DNA from: Symbiodinium natans
Taxonomy: Eukaryota > Sar > Dinophyceae > Suessiales > Symbiodiniaceae
Length of the DNA: 24,471 nt
Assembly: GCA_905221605.1 (NCBI GenBank)
Contig: CAJNDS010002189.1
Coordinates: 137,501 to 161,971, forward strand
Direction of reading: 5' to 3'
Within the stretch, counting starts at the first letter, position 1. Every line of letters starts with the position of its first letter. The translations under genes were made by a program, and so were the position numbers. Shown piece by piece: positions 7,944 to 15,703 of the stretch. Below the pieces are notes generated by a model. That model made no database searches and was not told the DNA's origin. It saw only the letters and a list, made by a program, of their open reading frames with translations.

Positions 7944-8905
7944 GAGTTTCCAAAAATCCAAAAATCCAAAAACCCCAACCCAAGTTTCGGATTTTTGGAA
8001 ATTCGAGGAATTTGCTCAAAATCCAAAAAAACCCAAAATTCCTCGAGTTTCCAAAATTCCAAAAATCCAAAAACCCCAACCCCAGTTTCGGATTTTTGGA
8101 AACTCGAGGAATTTGCTCAAAATCCAAAAAACCCAAAATTCCTCGAGTTTCCAAAATTCCCAAAATCCAAAAATTCCACCCCAAGGTTTGGATTTTTAGA
8201 AACTCGAGCGGGAGCCTCGAAATTCAAAAAACCCCAAATTCCTCGAGTTTCCAAAATTCCAAAAACTCCAACCCCAGTTTCGGATTTTTGGAAACTCGAG
8301 GAATTTGCTCAAAATCCAAAAAAACCCAAAATTCCTCGAGTTTCCAAAATTCCAAAAATCCAAAAATCCCAACCCCAGTTTCGGATTTTTGGAAACTCGG
8401 GGAATTTTGGGTTTTTTTGGATTTTGAGCAAATTCCACGAGTTTCCAAAAATCCGAAACTGGGGTTGGGATTTTTGGATTTTTGGATTTTTGGAAACTCG
8501 AGGAATTTTGGTGTTTTTGGATTTTGAGCAAATTCCTCGAGTTTCCAAAATCCGAAACTGGGGTTGGGATTTTTGGATTTTGGGAATTTTGGAAACTCGA
8601 GGAATTTTGGGTTTTTTTGGATTTTGAGCAAATTCCTCGAGTTTCCAAAACTCCGAAACTGGGGTTGGGATTTTTGGATTTTTGGATTTTTGGAAACTCG
8701 AGGAATTTTGGTTTTTTTGATTTTGAGCAAATTCCTCGAGTTTCCAAAATTCCAAACCTTGGGGTGGATTTTTTGGAGTTTTGGAATTTTGGAAACTCGA
8801 AGAATTTGCTCGATTTTTGGATTTTGAGGCTCCCGCTCGAGTTTCCAAAAATCCAAACCTTTGGGGTGGATGTTTGGATGTTTGGATTTTTGGATTTTTA
8901 GAAAC
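7944..8905. repeat. Palindromic ~100-bp repeat array with orientation switch
   Basis: Units contain GAATTTGCTCAAAATCC and a CTCGAG-centred GAAACTCGAGGAATTT block. In the left half GAGTTTCC blocks start at 7944, 8045, 8145, 8245 and 8338 (periods 101, 100, 100, 93). Near 8395-8405 the array flips to the reverse complement for the rest. A unique variant GAGCGGGAGCCTC near 8206 recurs inverted near 8826. Every frame is open on both strands because the unit lacks stops, so the long predicted proteins (PKIPRVSKIPK-type repeats) are artefacts of the repeat. Confidence 0.92.
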
Positions 8906-8935
8906 TGGCTTTTTGATCAGAGTTTTTCAGGGGTT

Positions 8936-10120
8936 CTTATATGATTCCTTATTATGTTTTAGTATTAAATTTAATAATACTCCTGTTCACTTTGACGGGA
9001 GTCCTTATTTAATTAATAAGACTCCTAATCATTTTACTAGCATTCTAAGTGATCTTCAATGGCAATGGGATTCCTGTATTTGTTTAATGGGGTTCGTATT
9101 AGATTTTAAAGGATGCCTGTTAAAGGACTTTTTTGGGTTTAATATTGATTCCTATTCATTTTTATCAAATGCCACATAATTGGAATACGATTCTGAGTAA
9201 TTGTAATAGCATTCTTCTTCCTAGTTGTTTTAATAAAAGCCTTAGAATGTTAATAAGCTTCATAACAAAAATTTTATACATATTCCTGTTAATTTCAATA
9301 GGCTTCTTATTCATTTTCATAAGATGTCTTACAATTTCTAATTGGGTCCCTTTTGCTTTGACAAGCTTCCTATTCATTTAAAAAGGCTTCTGATTAATTG
9401 GAATAGGCTTCGTATTCATTTTAACAGGGTTTCTCATTCATGTTGACAGGATTCTTAATAATGTTCATAGGCTTCCTACTAGATTCCACAGTGCTCCGAT
9501 TATGTTTTTAAATCCTGTTCCCTATTCATTTCAATTGGACTCGAAGTAATGTTATTGTAACTCTCATTTGTTTTATTAGCAATCCTGTTAATTAAATGTT
9601 TTAATAGGGTTTTTTATAATTCTAACAGTACGACTCTTATTGTTTTCAGTTTTGAAGGGTCCACATTACTTTTTTTATAGAATTTTATTGGCTCCTCTTA
9701 ATCCTTTAATAGGATTCATCTTCATGTTACACGGATTCCTGTTACTCGTAAAAAGAATTCATAGATTCTTTTGTAGGGTTCCTATTAATTTTAATAGCAT
9801 TCCTATGAATTCAAAAGGGTTCCTATTCATTTGAATGGCCTTCCTATGGTTCCTCTGAATTTAGGACGCCAAGAAATTTTAATAGGAGCTTCTACGTATT
9901 TCAACCAGGTTCTTATTAATTGTACTAGGATTCTTACTAAGTTTTCAAAAAAGACTCGTCTTAATTTCAATAGGGTTCTCATTCATTTTAATGGGGTTCC
10001 TATTGATTTAAATAGGATTCCTATTGAACTCATACGAAGCCTATGAATCCTAATAAACTTAGTAGGAACCCAAGTAAAACTAAGAGCAATCTTATTAAAA
10101 TTAATAGCAATCCACGATGT
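8936..10120. repeat. Degenerate 21-bp AT-rich satellite
   Basis: Copies approximate TTCCTATTAATTTTAATAGGN. CCTAT starts at 9781, 9802, 9822 and 9843, and successive 21-nt blocks can be read off from about 8980. The unit is itself nearly palindromic (CCTATTAA and TTAATAGG). The span would hold about 55 copies. Because 21 nt is seven codons, short open frames with heptapeptide repeats arise, but they change frame and hit stops. I see no real gene. Confidence 0.85.
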
Positions 10121-10291
10121 CGAGCAAATTGTTCAGGTCCTTACAGCATGCGTCCTTCTCACATCTGTCTGCATCTTTCATTGCGAACACAAAGCCGTAC
10201 TAATCGAGAAAAAAATATGCTCTATTGTGTGTTAACGTGTCTGGCTACTGTGTGCAGCTATGCTGTCCGTCGCGCCCTCAGCCCTTTTTTT

Positions 10292-10345
10292 GCTTCCGGG
10301 GTCTGTCGAGGGGGGGGGGGGGTGAGCATATATATATATATATAA
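10292..10345 (-). repeat. Right terminal inverted repeat
   Basis: CTTCCGGGGTCTGTCGA, a G13 run, TGAG, then (AT)n: the inverted partner of 7738-7785. A second G run and telomeric repeats (10383-10450) follow outside it. Confidence 0.8.
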
Positions 10346-10456
10346 ACATATATTTGGGGGGGGGGTTCTTCAGCAAGTAGGAGTTTAGGGTTTAGGGTTT
10401 AGGGTTTAAGGTTTGGGATTTTGGTTTAGGGTTTAGGGTTTAGGGTTAGGGTGTAG

Positions 10457-10555
10457 AACACTCGGGCGACCGGCGGCACTTGGGCGACTTTGCGCCTGGC
10501 GTCAGGCCGCGCCATCCGCGAGCACCGCAAGAGCCGGGAGGAGGAGGAACGCAAG
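10457..10555 (+). CDS. Exon-like island, strong coiled-coil, consensus donor
   Basis: The frame is open from after an in-frame TAG at 10454-10456 (AG acceptor possible there, or at GCGTCAG ending 10505) to CGCAAG, which abuts GTGAGC at 10556. The C-terminal part reads ASGRAIREHRKSREEEERK, a clear charged helix, phase 0 out. It joins in frame with the next island (10663-10694) across a 107-nt candidate intron made of telomere-like repeats. This is the most convincing exon pair in the window. Family not certain; a coiled-coil cytoskeletal protein is likely. Confidence 0.55.
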
Positions 10556-10662
10556 GTGAGCTTCCGGGGGTTAGGGTTTTGGGTTTTTGGGGTTTGGGGT
10601 TTGGGGTTTGGGGGTTTGGGGTTTAGGGGTTTGGGGTTTGGGGTTTAGGGTTTGGGGTTTAG
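10556..10662 (+). other. Candidate intron built of TTTGGGG/TTTAGGG repeats
   Basis: It begins GTGAGC, ends GGGGTTTAG, and apart from the first 12 nt is G-strand telomere-like repeat. The flanking islands are phase-compatible (0/0). The 3' splice site is supplied by a telomeric unit. Confidence 0.45.
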
Positions 10663-10694
10663 GAGCAGCGCCGCAGCAGGGCTCTCCTTCTAAG
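10663..10694 (+). CDS. Exon-like island after telomeric acceptor
   Basis: After GGTTTAG, codons read EQRRSRALLL with two bases of the next codon (AG) before GTTCGT at 10695. It continues the helix of the preceding island in frame (EEEERK then EQRRSR). The 32-nt length is in keeping with other micro-exon-like islands. Confidence 0.45.
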
Positions 10695-11172
10695 GTTCGT
10701 GTTTGCAGAGGGGGGGGGTGAGGGTGTAACAGCAAATTCAACGCCTATCAGCAACAGTTTAAACACCTGGCAACAACTATACAAGCCACTCTCTGTAGGT
10801 AGGTAGGCAGCCAGGCAGGCAGGTAGGCAAAGGCAGGTAGGCAAAGGTAGGTAGCCAGGTAGGTGGGTAGGTAGGTAGAGAGAGAGAGAGGAAACAAGTA
10901 CAAGAGAGAGCCAGAGGGGAAGAAAGAAACAACAATGAATAAATAGATCACGACGCAAATTTAAAAAACGCTGGCACCAGGAAGGGTGGACGAACAACGA
11001 AATAATAAACCAACAACAACAAAAGAGAGAACGAAGGAAAACACATAGCGCAATGTGTATATATAGGAAGGAAGAAAGCAGTTGAAGAGTTAGGGTTAGG
11101 CTGGTTTTGGGGTGTGGGGGTTGAGGGTTCTTGGGAGGCGGGGCTGTTGGGGATTTGGCATCGAGGTTTAGG
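10695..11172. other. Microsatellite-rich spacer
   Basis: It holds a GGTA/GGCA tetranucleotide repeat (10795-10878), an AG dinucleotide run (10878-10890), purine-rich sequence to 11070, then GGGTTAGG-like sequence. Minus-strand open frames (Leu-Pro-Thr-Tyr rich) are products of the tetranucleotide repeat. Confidence 0.8.
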
Positions 11173-11270
11173 AAAACCCTAAACCCTAAACCCTAAACCC
11201 TAAACCCTAAACCCTAAACCCTAAACCCTAAACCCTAAACCCTAAACCCTAAACCCTAAACCCTAAACCC
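11173..11270. repeat. Telomeric array, CCCTAAA orientation
   Basis: About 14 C-strand heptamers. The unique sequence after it (11271-11500) has an open + frame starting after TTTCAAG. It contains ACQTCAKLTAVGKGRFKQ followed by a possible GTTACC donor at 11352. Its composition is protein-like but not coiled-coil, and I do not call it. Confidence 0.95.
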
Positions 11271-11611
11271 GTTTCATTTCAAGGCCACCTGCAGGCATGC
11301 CAAACCTGTGCGAAGCTCACTGCAGTGGGGAAAGGGCGCTTCAAACAAGTTACCGTTGCTCTCACTATTGCCTACGAAATGGTCTCATGTCCGCGGCCAG
11401 TACTACTAGTAGTTTTTTTGTTTTTTTTACTAGTAGTTCTTCCTACATGATCTTTTTCACAAGTACGAGTGCTGCAGTCTGCAGTTCAACAGGCAAGCCC
11501 TCAGCCCTCGACCCGCAACCTTGCAAACCCTTCGCCCTAAACCTTAAACCCGAAACCCTAAACCCGAAACCCTAAGCCTTGCAAACCCTAAATCCTAAGC
11601 TCTAAACCCAA

Positions 11612-11871
11612 AACCCCCTAAACCCTAAACCCTAAACCCTAAACCCTAAACCCTAAACCCTAAACCCTAAACCCTAAACCCTAAACCCTAAACCCTAAAC
11701 CCTAAACCCTAAACCCTAAACCCTAAACCCTAAACCCTAAACCCTAAACCCTAAACCCTAAACCCTAAACCCTAAACCCTAAACCCTAAACCCTAAACCC
11801 TAAACCCTAAACCCTAAACCCTAAACCCTAAACCCTAAAACCTAAACCCTCAAACCTAAAACCTAAAACCT
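11612..11871. repeat. Long CCCTAAA array abutting the assembly gap
   Basis: About 33 C-strand heptamers, degenerate at 11835-11871 (CCTAAAA), ending at the Ns. True length is unknown because the gap follows directly. Confidence 0.97.
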
Positions 11872-11971
11872 NNNNNNNNNNNNNNNNNNNNNNNNNNNNN
11901 NNNNNNNNNNNNNNNNNNNNNNNNNNNNNNNNNNNNNNNNNNNNNNNNNNNNNNNNNNNNNNNNNNNNNNN
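11872..11971. other. Assembly gap, 100 N
   Basis: Exactly 100 Ns, a conventional placeholder for a gap of unknown size, placed at the end of a telomeric array. Linkage across it rests on scaffolding only. The first bases after it (CTCTACAAG then GTGACT) look like the end of another exon cut by the gap. Confidence 0.98.
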
Positions 11972-12009
11972 CTCTACAAGGTGACTGGCAAGAATCTTTA
12001 GTGAGAGTC

Positions 12010-12109
12010 TATAGGGTCTAGGGTTTAGGGTTTAGGGTTTAGGGTTTAGGGTTTAGGGTTTAGGGTTTAGGGCCTAGGGTTTAGGGTTTAGGGTTTAGGG
12101 TTTAGGGTG
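12010..12109. repeat. Telomeric array, TTTAGGG orientation
   Basis: About 14 G-strand heptamers with one GGGCCTAGGG. Unique sequence with no gene follows (12110-12260). Confidence 0.95.
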
Positions 12110-12261
12110 ATCTGTCATCTATGAGCTGTGATTGTCAATATCTCAGATATAGCGAATAGTGTATACTTTTGCTTTCAATGGGAGTCGAGATTGTAGAATC
12201 TACAATGTGCAGCAGGTGTTCTGTGGAGAACATGGCTTCGGGGCTTTCAAGAAAGTTAGGC

Positions 12262-12698
12262 TAAACCCTAAACAACCCTAAACCCTAAACCCTAAACCCT
12301 AAACCCTAAACCCTAAACCCTAAACCCTAAACCCTAAACCCTAAACCCTAAACCCTAAACCTAAATCCTAAACCCTAAACCCTAAACCCTAAACCCTAAA
12401 CCCTAAACCCTAAACCCTTTCTGCCATCCCCAAGTGGAACTCTGGCAGAATTCCCCTTACAAGCCACCCCACAAGAACAGAAACAGAACCCTGAACCCTG
12501 AACCCTAAACCCTATGAACCTTAAACACCCAAACCCCAAACCCCAAACCCCAAACCCCAAACCCCAAACCCCAAACCCCAAACCCCAAACCCCAAACCCC
12601 AAACCCTAAACCCTAAACCCTAAACCCTAAACCCCAAACCCCAAACCCTAAACCCTAAACCCTAAACCCTAAACCCTAAACCCTAAACCCTAAACCCC
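12262..12698. repeat. CCCTAAA and CCCCAAA arrays
   Basis: CCCTAAA at 12262-12418, a 70-bp unique insert, then a homogeneous CCCCAAA block (12530-12605) followed by CCCTAAA to 12698. Block-wise homogeneity suggests local expansion of variant units. Confidence 0.95.
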
Positions 12699-12706
12699 AG
12701 CTTCAG

Positions 12707-12808
12707 GTGGGCCTACTGGAGGAGCGCGCGCAGCGCTTGCAGGGCTTCGAGGACTGCCGGAAGGATCTGGCCTCGATCAAGGCCGGGGTGGTCGGACAAA
12801 GGTTCAAG
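12707..12808 (+). CDS. Exon-like island, strong coiled-coil
   Basis: CCCCAGCTTCAG ends at 12706. Thirty-four phase-0 codons read VGLLEERAQRLQGFEDCRKD, then LASIKAGVVGQRFK. A telomeric GTTTAGGG donor follows at 12809 (GTTCAA at 12802 is an alternative). Leu/Ile/Val spacing and charge indicate a coiled coil. It is flanked by C-strand repeats on the left and G-strand on the right. It is among the longest and best islands. Confidence 0.55.
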
Positions 12809-12928
12809 GTTTAGGGTTTAGGGTTTAGGGTTTAGGGTTTAGGGTTTAGGGTTTAGGGTTTAGGGCTTAGGGTTTAGGGTTTAGGGTTTAGGGTTTAGGG
12901 TTTAGGGTTTAGGGTTTAGGGTTTAGGG
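12809..12928. repeat. Telomeric array, TTTAGGG orientation
   Basis: About 17 G-strand heptamers starting exactly at the donor of the preceding island. Confidence 0.95.
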
Positions 12929-12941
12929 TGTAGCAGGCGCC

Positions 12942-13043
12942 ATGTCCCAGGTAGAAGATGGTCCACTGCAGAGCTCTAAGAAACAGACCAACACCTTGGA
13001 GGGGCTTTTGACGCGAATTAGTATTATTTTAACTATTTACTAG
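12942..13043 (+). CDS. Small ORF or first exon
   Basis: An ATG in favourable context (GCGCCATGTCC) opens MSQVEDGPLQSSKKQTNTLE, then GLLTRISIILTIY and a TAG at 13041. A GTATTA donor-like site at 13021 would make it a first exon ending phase 1. It lies inside the gene-like tract on the same strand. A hydrophilic Ser/Lys N-terminus before a helix would suit a coiled-coil protein, but this is inference. Confidence 0.3.
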   Translation: MSQVEDGPLQSSKKQTNTLEGLLTRISIILTIY

Positions 13044-13403
13044 GGTTTAGGGTGTAGGGTTTAGGGTTCTCATTTTCACTAGTTCCAAAAAAGGATACCA
13101 CATATACACTCACCAATTTCCCTAACGAGACCTTTATACACCTCAACCCCAATCCCACACCCGAAGCCCAAAGCCCCCAACCCGAAACCTGAAGCCCTAT
13201 TTCATGTGGGCGCGAGCCAGCTTAGTTTAGGTTGGACTCAGGGGCGGCAAGTCGCCAACACACCTTAAACCCATAAACTCCTAAACCCCTAATCCACTAA
13301 ACCCCTGAACCCCAAACCCTAAACCCTATCCCCAAGCCCTAAACCCCAAACACTAAACCTTCTGGAACCCCCCCCCCCCCCCTCGGCCCGCAACCCCCCA
13401 CAG

Positions 13404-13490
13404 GGGCGCTTGGCGGAAGACGTGGCACGGAAGGACCATGAGGCCGCCGAGCGCCAGATCGATCTCCAGACGCTTTGGCTTTCGATCTAA
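13404..13490 (+). CDS. Exon-like island ending in stop (possible terminal exon)
   Basis: A C18 run and a pyrimidine-rich stretch ending CCCCCCACAG (13403) form a strong acceptor. Twenty-eight phase-0 codons read GRLAEDVARKDHEAAERQID, then LQTLWLSI, and TAA. No GT donor lies between the charged segment and the stop, so this is either a terminal exon or an exon with a non-canonical donor. Phase is compatible with the 12707-12808 island if that ends at 12808. C-rich sequence lies upstream, degenerate G-rich downstream. Confidence 0.5.
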   Translation, partial: GRLAEDVARKDHEAAERQIDLQTLWLSI

Positions 13491-13563
13491 GGAACCTAAG
13501 GTGGAGGTTTAGGGGTTTCACGTGCGTGCTTGTACACATATACACGTACATAGGGCTTAGGGT

Positions 13564-13645
13564 CCCATACCCTACCCTAACCCTAAACCCTAAACCCTAA
13601 ACCCTAAACCCTCAACCCTCAACCCTAAACCCTAAACCCTAAACA
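13564..13645. repeat. Telomeric array, CCCTAAA orientation
   Basis: About 11 C-strand units, a few reading CCCTCAA. Confidence 0.95.
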
Positions 13646-13655
13646 TCTCGTCAAG

Positions 13656-13749
13656 GAAGTTCGAGACAGGCCTCGCAGACCTGCACCGCGAGCGCCTGGC
13701 TGACGTGGCCCGCCTCTTGGCTGCGACATTTGCGAGGCAACTTTTTAGG
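13656..13749 (+). CDS. Exon-like island, strong coiled-coil
   Basis: CTCGTCAAG ends at 13655. One base then codons read KFETGLADLHRERLADVARL and LAATFARQLFR, with donor GTTTAG from the telomeric array at 13750. Heptad-like spacing of Leu/Val/Ala with Arg/Glu/Asp is clear. Start phase (one leftover base) does not match the preceding islands' ends as I placed them. C-strand repeats lie directly upstream and G-strand directly downstream. Confidence 0.5.
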
Positions 13750-13816
13750 GTTTAGGGTTCAGGGTTTAGGGTTTAGGGTTTGGGCTTTAGGGTTTAGGGT
13801 TTAGTGTTTAGGGTTG
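13750..13816. repeat. Telomeric array, TTTAGGG orientation
   Basis: Nine or so G-strand heptamers with single-base variants. Confidence 0.93.
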
Positions 13817-13885
13817 GAGGAGTCGTTGTTTGTTTTGGTGTAATGGTTGTTTATTGCATCGTGGACCCAAGGGAATGGTAAGGAT

Positions 13886-14014
13886 GTAAAAACTTTAAGA
13901 CTTGCCCTAAGCCCTCAACCCCACTGTTGGACCGGGTGCTCGCATCCTGAGGCAACTGAGGCTGCACACTCGGTCCAACCGTTGATTAGGGCAACTATAG
14001 TTACAATTTACAAT
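13886..14014. repeat. Nested inverted repeat (foldback element or structured RNA)
   Basis: Outer arms TTGCCCTAA (13902-13910) and TTAGGGCAA (13986-13994), and inner arms GTTGGACCG (13926-13934) and CGGTCCAAC (13971-13979), are perfect. A further GTGC/GCAC pair lies inside, and the outermost flanks (GTAAAAACTTTAAGAC against GTTACAATTTAC) match imperfectly. The whole 130 bp could fold into one long hairpin. It is not a tRNA. It resembles a small MITE-like foldback, but no target duplication was identified. Confidence 0.65.
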
Positions 14015-14044
14015 AACCCTACTTACTGAGTCCTCCAATCTCCC

Positions 14045-14430
14045 GAAACCCCTAAACCCCTAAACCCCTAAACCCCCTAAACCCCGAAACCCCTAAACCC
14101 TAACCCCCAAACCCCCAAACCCCGTAAACCCCCTAAACCCCCTAAACCCCTAAACCCCCGAAACCCCTAAACCCCTAAACCCCTAAACCCCTAAACCCCT
14201 AAACCCCTAAACCCCTAAACCCCTAAACCCCTAAACCCCTAAACCCCTAAACCCCTAACCCCCTAACCCTTAAACCCCTAAACCCCGAAACCCCTAAACC
14301 CCTAAACCCAAAAACCCCCCCCAAACCCCTACTAAAACCCCCAAACCCCCAGACCCTAAACCCCAAACCCCTAAGCCCTGAAACCCCAAACCCTGAACCC
14401 TAAACCCCAAAACCCCTAAACCCTAAACCC
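14045..14430. repeat. CCCCTAAA 8-mer array
   Basis: A long array of CCCCTAAA with scattered variants (CCCCCTAAA, CCCCGAAA), degenerating to CCCCAAA at the right end. Confidence 0.95.
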
Positions 14431-14463
14431 TCCAAACGCACCCTCAAAACTGGGAGCTGCGAG

Positions 14464-14494
14464 GTCTTCGGGGACACGCTGGAGGCATCTCGCG
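14464..14494 (+). CDS. Exon-like island, 31 nt
   Basis: GAGCTGCGAG ends at 14463 and GTGAGG, a consensus-like donor, starts at 14495. The phase-0 frame reads VFGDTLEASR. The acceptor lacks a good pyrimidine tract. C-strand repeats lie upstream; T-run, G-run and TTTAGGG downstream (14543-14605). Confidence 0.35.
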
Positions 14495-14542
14495 GTGAGG
14501 GTCCTGGAGGGAAGCAAAGCCCTGAAGGATGAGGCGTGCGCG

Positions 14543-14605
14543 TTTTTTTTTTTTTTTGGGGGGGGGGGTTAGGGGTTCAGGAGTTTAGGGTTTAGGGTTT
14601 AGGGC
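14543..14605. repeat. T-run, G-run, short TTTAGGG array
   Basis: T15 then G11, then a few TTTAGGG units, repeating the order seen at 5769-5910. CCCTAAA/CCCGAAA units follow at 14660-14765. Confidence 0.9.
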
Positions 14606-14659
14606 TTGGGAATTTTAGGGAGTGTACTCCGAATTCAGGAAGATTCCTTACTCCTAAAC

Positions 14660-14765
14660 CGTAAACCCGAAACCCTAAACCCTAAACCCTAAACACCCTA
14701 AACCCTAAACCCGAAACCCTAAACCCTAAACCCTAAACCCGAAACCCTAAACCCTAAACCCTTAG
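14660..14765. repeat. Telomeric array, CCCTAAA with CCCGAAA variants
   Basis: About 15 C-strand units, every third or fourth one CCCGAAA. Confidence 0.93.
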
Positions 14766-14807
14766 ACCCTTAAACCGAAAATCTCTGAGCACCCTTCCCC
14801 GCCTCAG

Positions 14808-14894
14808 GTGCACAAGCTGGATGCCCGGTGCCTCGCGGACCGGGCGACCACGGAAGGCATTGGCCGGATCGCCCGCGAGCAGGCGTTTAAGGGG
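14808..14894 (+). CDS. Exon-like island, strong coiled-coil
   Basis: CACCCTTCCCCGCCTCAG (ends 14807) is a near-ideal 3' splice site. Twenty-nine phase-0 codons read VHKLDARCLADRATTEGIGR and IAREQAFKG. The telomeric GTTTAG at 14895 is the donor. Phase 0 at both ends matches 12707-12808 and 20294-20353. Sequence is Ala/Arg/Leu/Glu-rich and helical in character. C-strand repeats upstream, G-strand downstream. Confidence 0.58.
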
Positions 14895-14975
14895 GTTTAG
14901 GGTTTAGGGTTTAGGGTTTAGGGTTTAGGGTTTGTTTAGGGTTTACAGTTTAGGGTTTAGGTTTAGGGTTTAGGG
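14895..14975. repeat. Telomeric array, TTTAGGG orientation
   Basis: About 11 slightly degenerate G-strand heptamers. Unique sequence at 14981-15184 has no gene. Confidence 0.92.
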
Positions 14976-15184
14976 GTTTATGGGTTGAGGGATTGAAAGG
15001 GGTGCGGAGTCGGGGCGCCTCTGATGTCAGAGAGTTTAGGCTCTGCCTAGAGCAGCCCTGTATCTCAGAAAGGTAGACTTGAAAGTTAAGGTTGTTTCCC
15101 GTTCAAGAGCAGATGGGTTGGTAGGGTTTGTAAGCCTGGGCTTTTTCACGGGCTCGGCGGCTTAGTTTTGAGGGTTCAACAGTT

Positions 15185-15350
15185 TACACCCTAAGCCCTA
15201 AACCCCATCACTACAAGCCCGAAAGCCGAAACCCTATAGAGCCCCAAAGCTCCAAAGCCCAAGCCCTAAACCCTGAACCCTAAACCCTAAACCCTATACC
15301 CTATACCCTATACCCTAAAGCCTAAAGCCTAAAGCCTAAACCCTAAGCCC
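15185..15350. repeat. Degenerate CCCTAAA array
   Basis: C-strand units with local runs of variants (CCCTATA three times, AAGCCTAAAGCCT four times), indicating local duplication of variant units. Confidence 0.9.
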
Positions 15351-15372
15351 CAAAGCACGAAGTCGCTGCAAG

Positions 15373-15477
15373 GCGATGAGCTTGGAGGCCGCCATCCAAG
15401 GCGTCCACGAGGACGTCACCCGTGAGGCGGACGAGAGGAGCGAAGCCGTGCGCAGGTGGCTCGGTGAAGAAGTCTAG
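15373..15477 (+). CDS. Exon-like island, strong coiled-coil, ends in stop or GTGAAG
   Basis: GTCGCTGCAAG ends at 15372. Codons read AMSLEAAIQGVHEDVTREAD, then ERSEAVRRWLGEEV and TAG at 15475. A GTGAAG donor at 15464 would end the exon after RRWL in phase 1 instead. An ATG at 15376 is inside. The frame stays open upstream to about 15340. Typical alternating hydrophobic and Glu/Arg coiled coil. If the stop is used, this is another C-terminal exon. T-rich sequence at 15480-15610 would then be 3' UTR or intron. Confidence 0.52.
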   Translation, partial: AMSLEAAIQGVHEDVTREADERSEAVRRWLGEEV

Positions 15478-15644
15478 GCTTTTCGAGTGTTACTGGGTTT
15501 TCTTCCAAACTACACATGGATTTTGGACTTTTGGGGTCTCCGTTTCTTGATTTTGGTTAGGCTTCCGGACTTGGAAGTTTCATACTTTTTCGATTTTTTT
15601 TGTGTTTTCCGGTTCTTTAGGGTTTAAGGGTTTAGGGTCTAGGG

Positions 15645-15703
15645 TTTCGGGTTTAGGGGTTCAGGGGTTTAGGGGTTTAGGGGTTTAGGGGTTTAGGGGT
15701 TTA
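15645..15703. repeat. TTTAGGGG 8-mer array at the retroelement 3' junction
   Basis: About six units of TTTAGGGG ending ...GGGGTTTA at 15703, directly abutting the retroelement. The same 8-mer array resumes at the other end of the element. Confidence 0.95.

Larger units (their letters stand above)
7732..10345. mobile_element. TIR-bounded non-autonomous element carrying satellite DNA
   Basis: Two nearly identical copies of (AT)n, GTCA or CTCA, a C10-12 run, then TCGACAGACCCCGGAAG lie in inverted orientation about 2.5 kb apart (7738-7785 and 10294-10343), with the AT runs outermost. Between them are the palindromic ~100-bp repeat array and the 21-bp satellite. No transposase, helicase or recombinase ORF is visible, so it would be non-autonomous. 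I could not define a target-site duplication. Composition (AT-rich, no telomeric repeats) is unlike both flanks, consistent with an insertion. Confidence 0.55.

Noticed and set aside
7879-8901. Long open frames on both strands (100-210 codons) in the palindromic array
   Set aside because: They exist in all frames because the ~100-bp unit lacks stop codons. The proteins are the same short repeat read in different registers, with no initiation or splice context.
8936-10345. Open frames with Leu/Ile/Phe heptapeptides in the 21-bp satellite
   Set aside because: The 21-nt unit is seven codons, which creates periodic peptides. Frames shift repeatedly and end in stops.
10659-10997. Minus-strand Leu/Pro/Tyr-rich frame, apparently membrane-like
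   Set aside because: It comes from the GGTA/GGCA tetranucleotide repeat and the AG run.
13926-13979. tRNA-like hairpin
   Set aside because: The stems do not form a cloverleaf and there is no T-loop or anticodon arm; treated as a nested inverted repeat.
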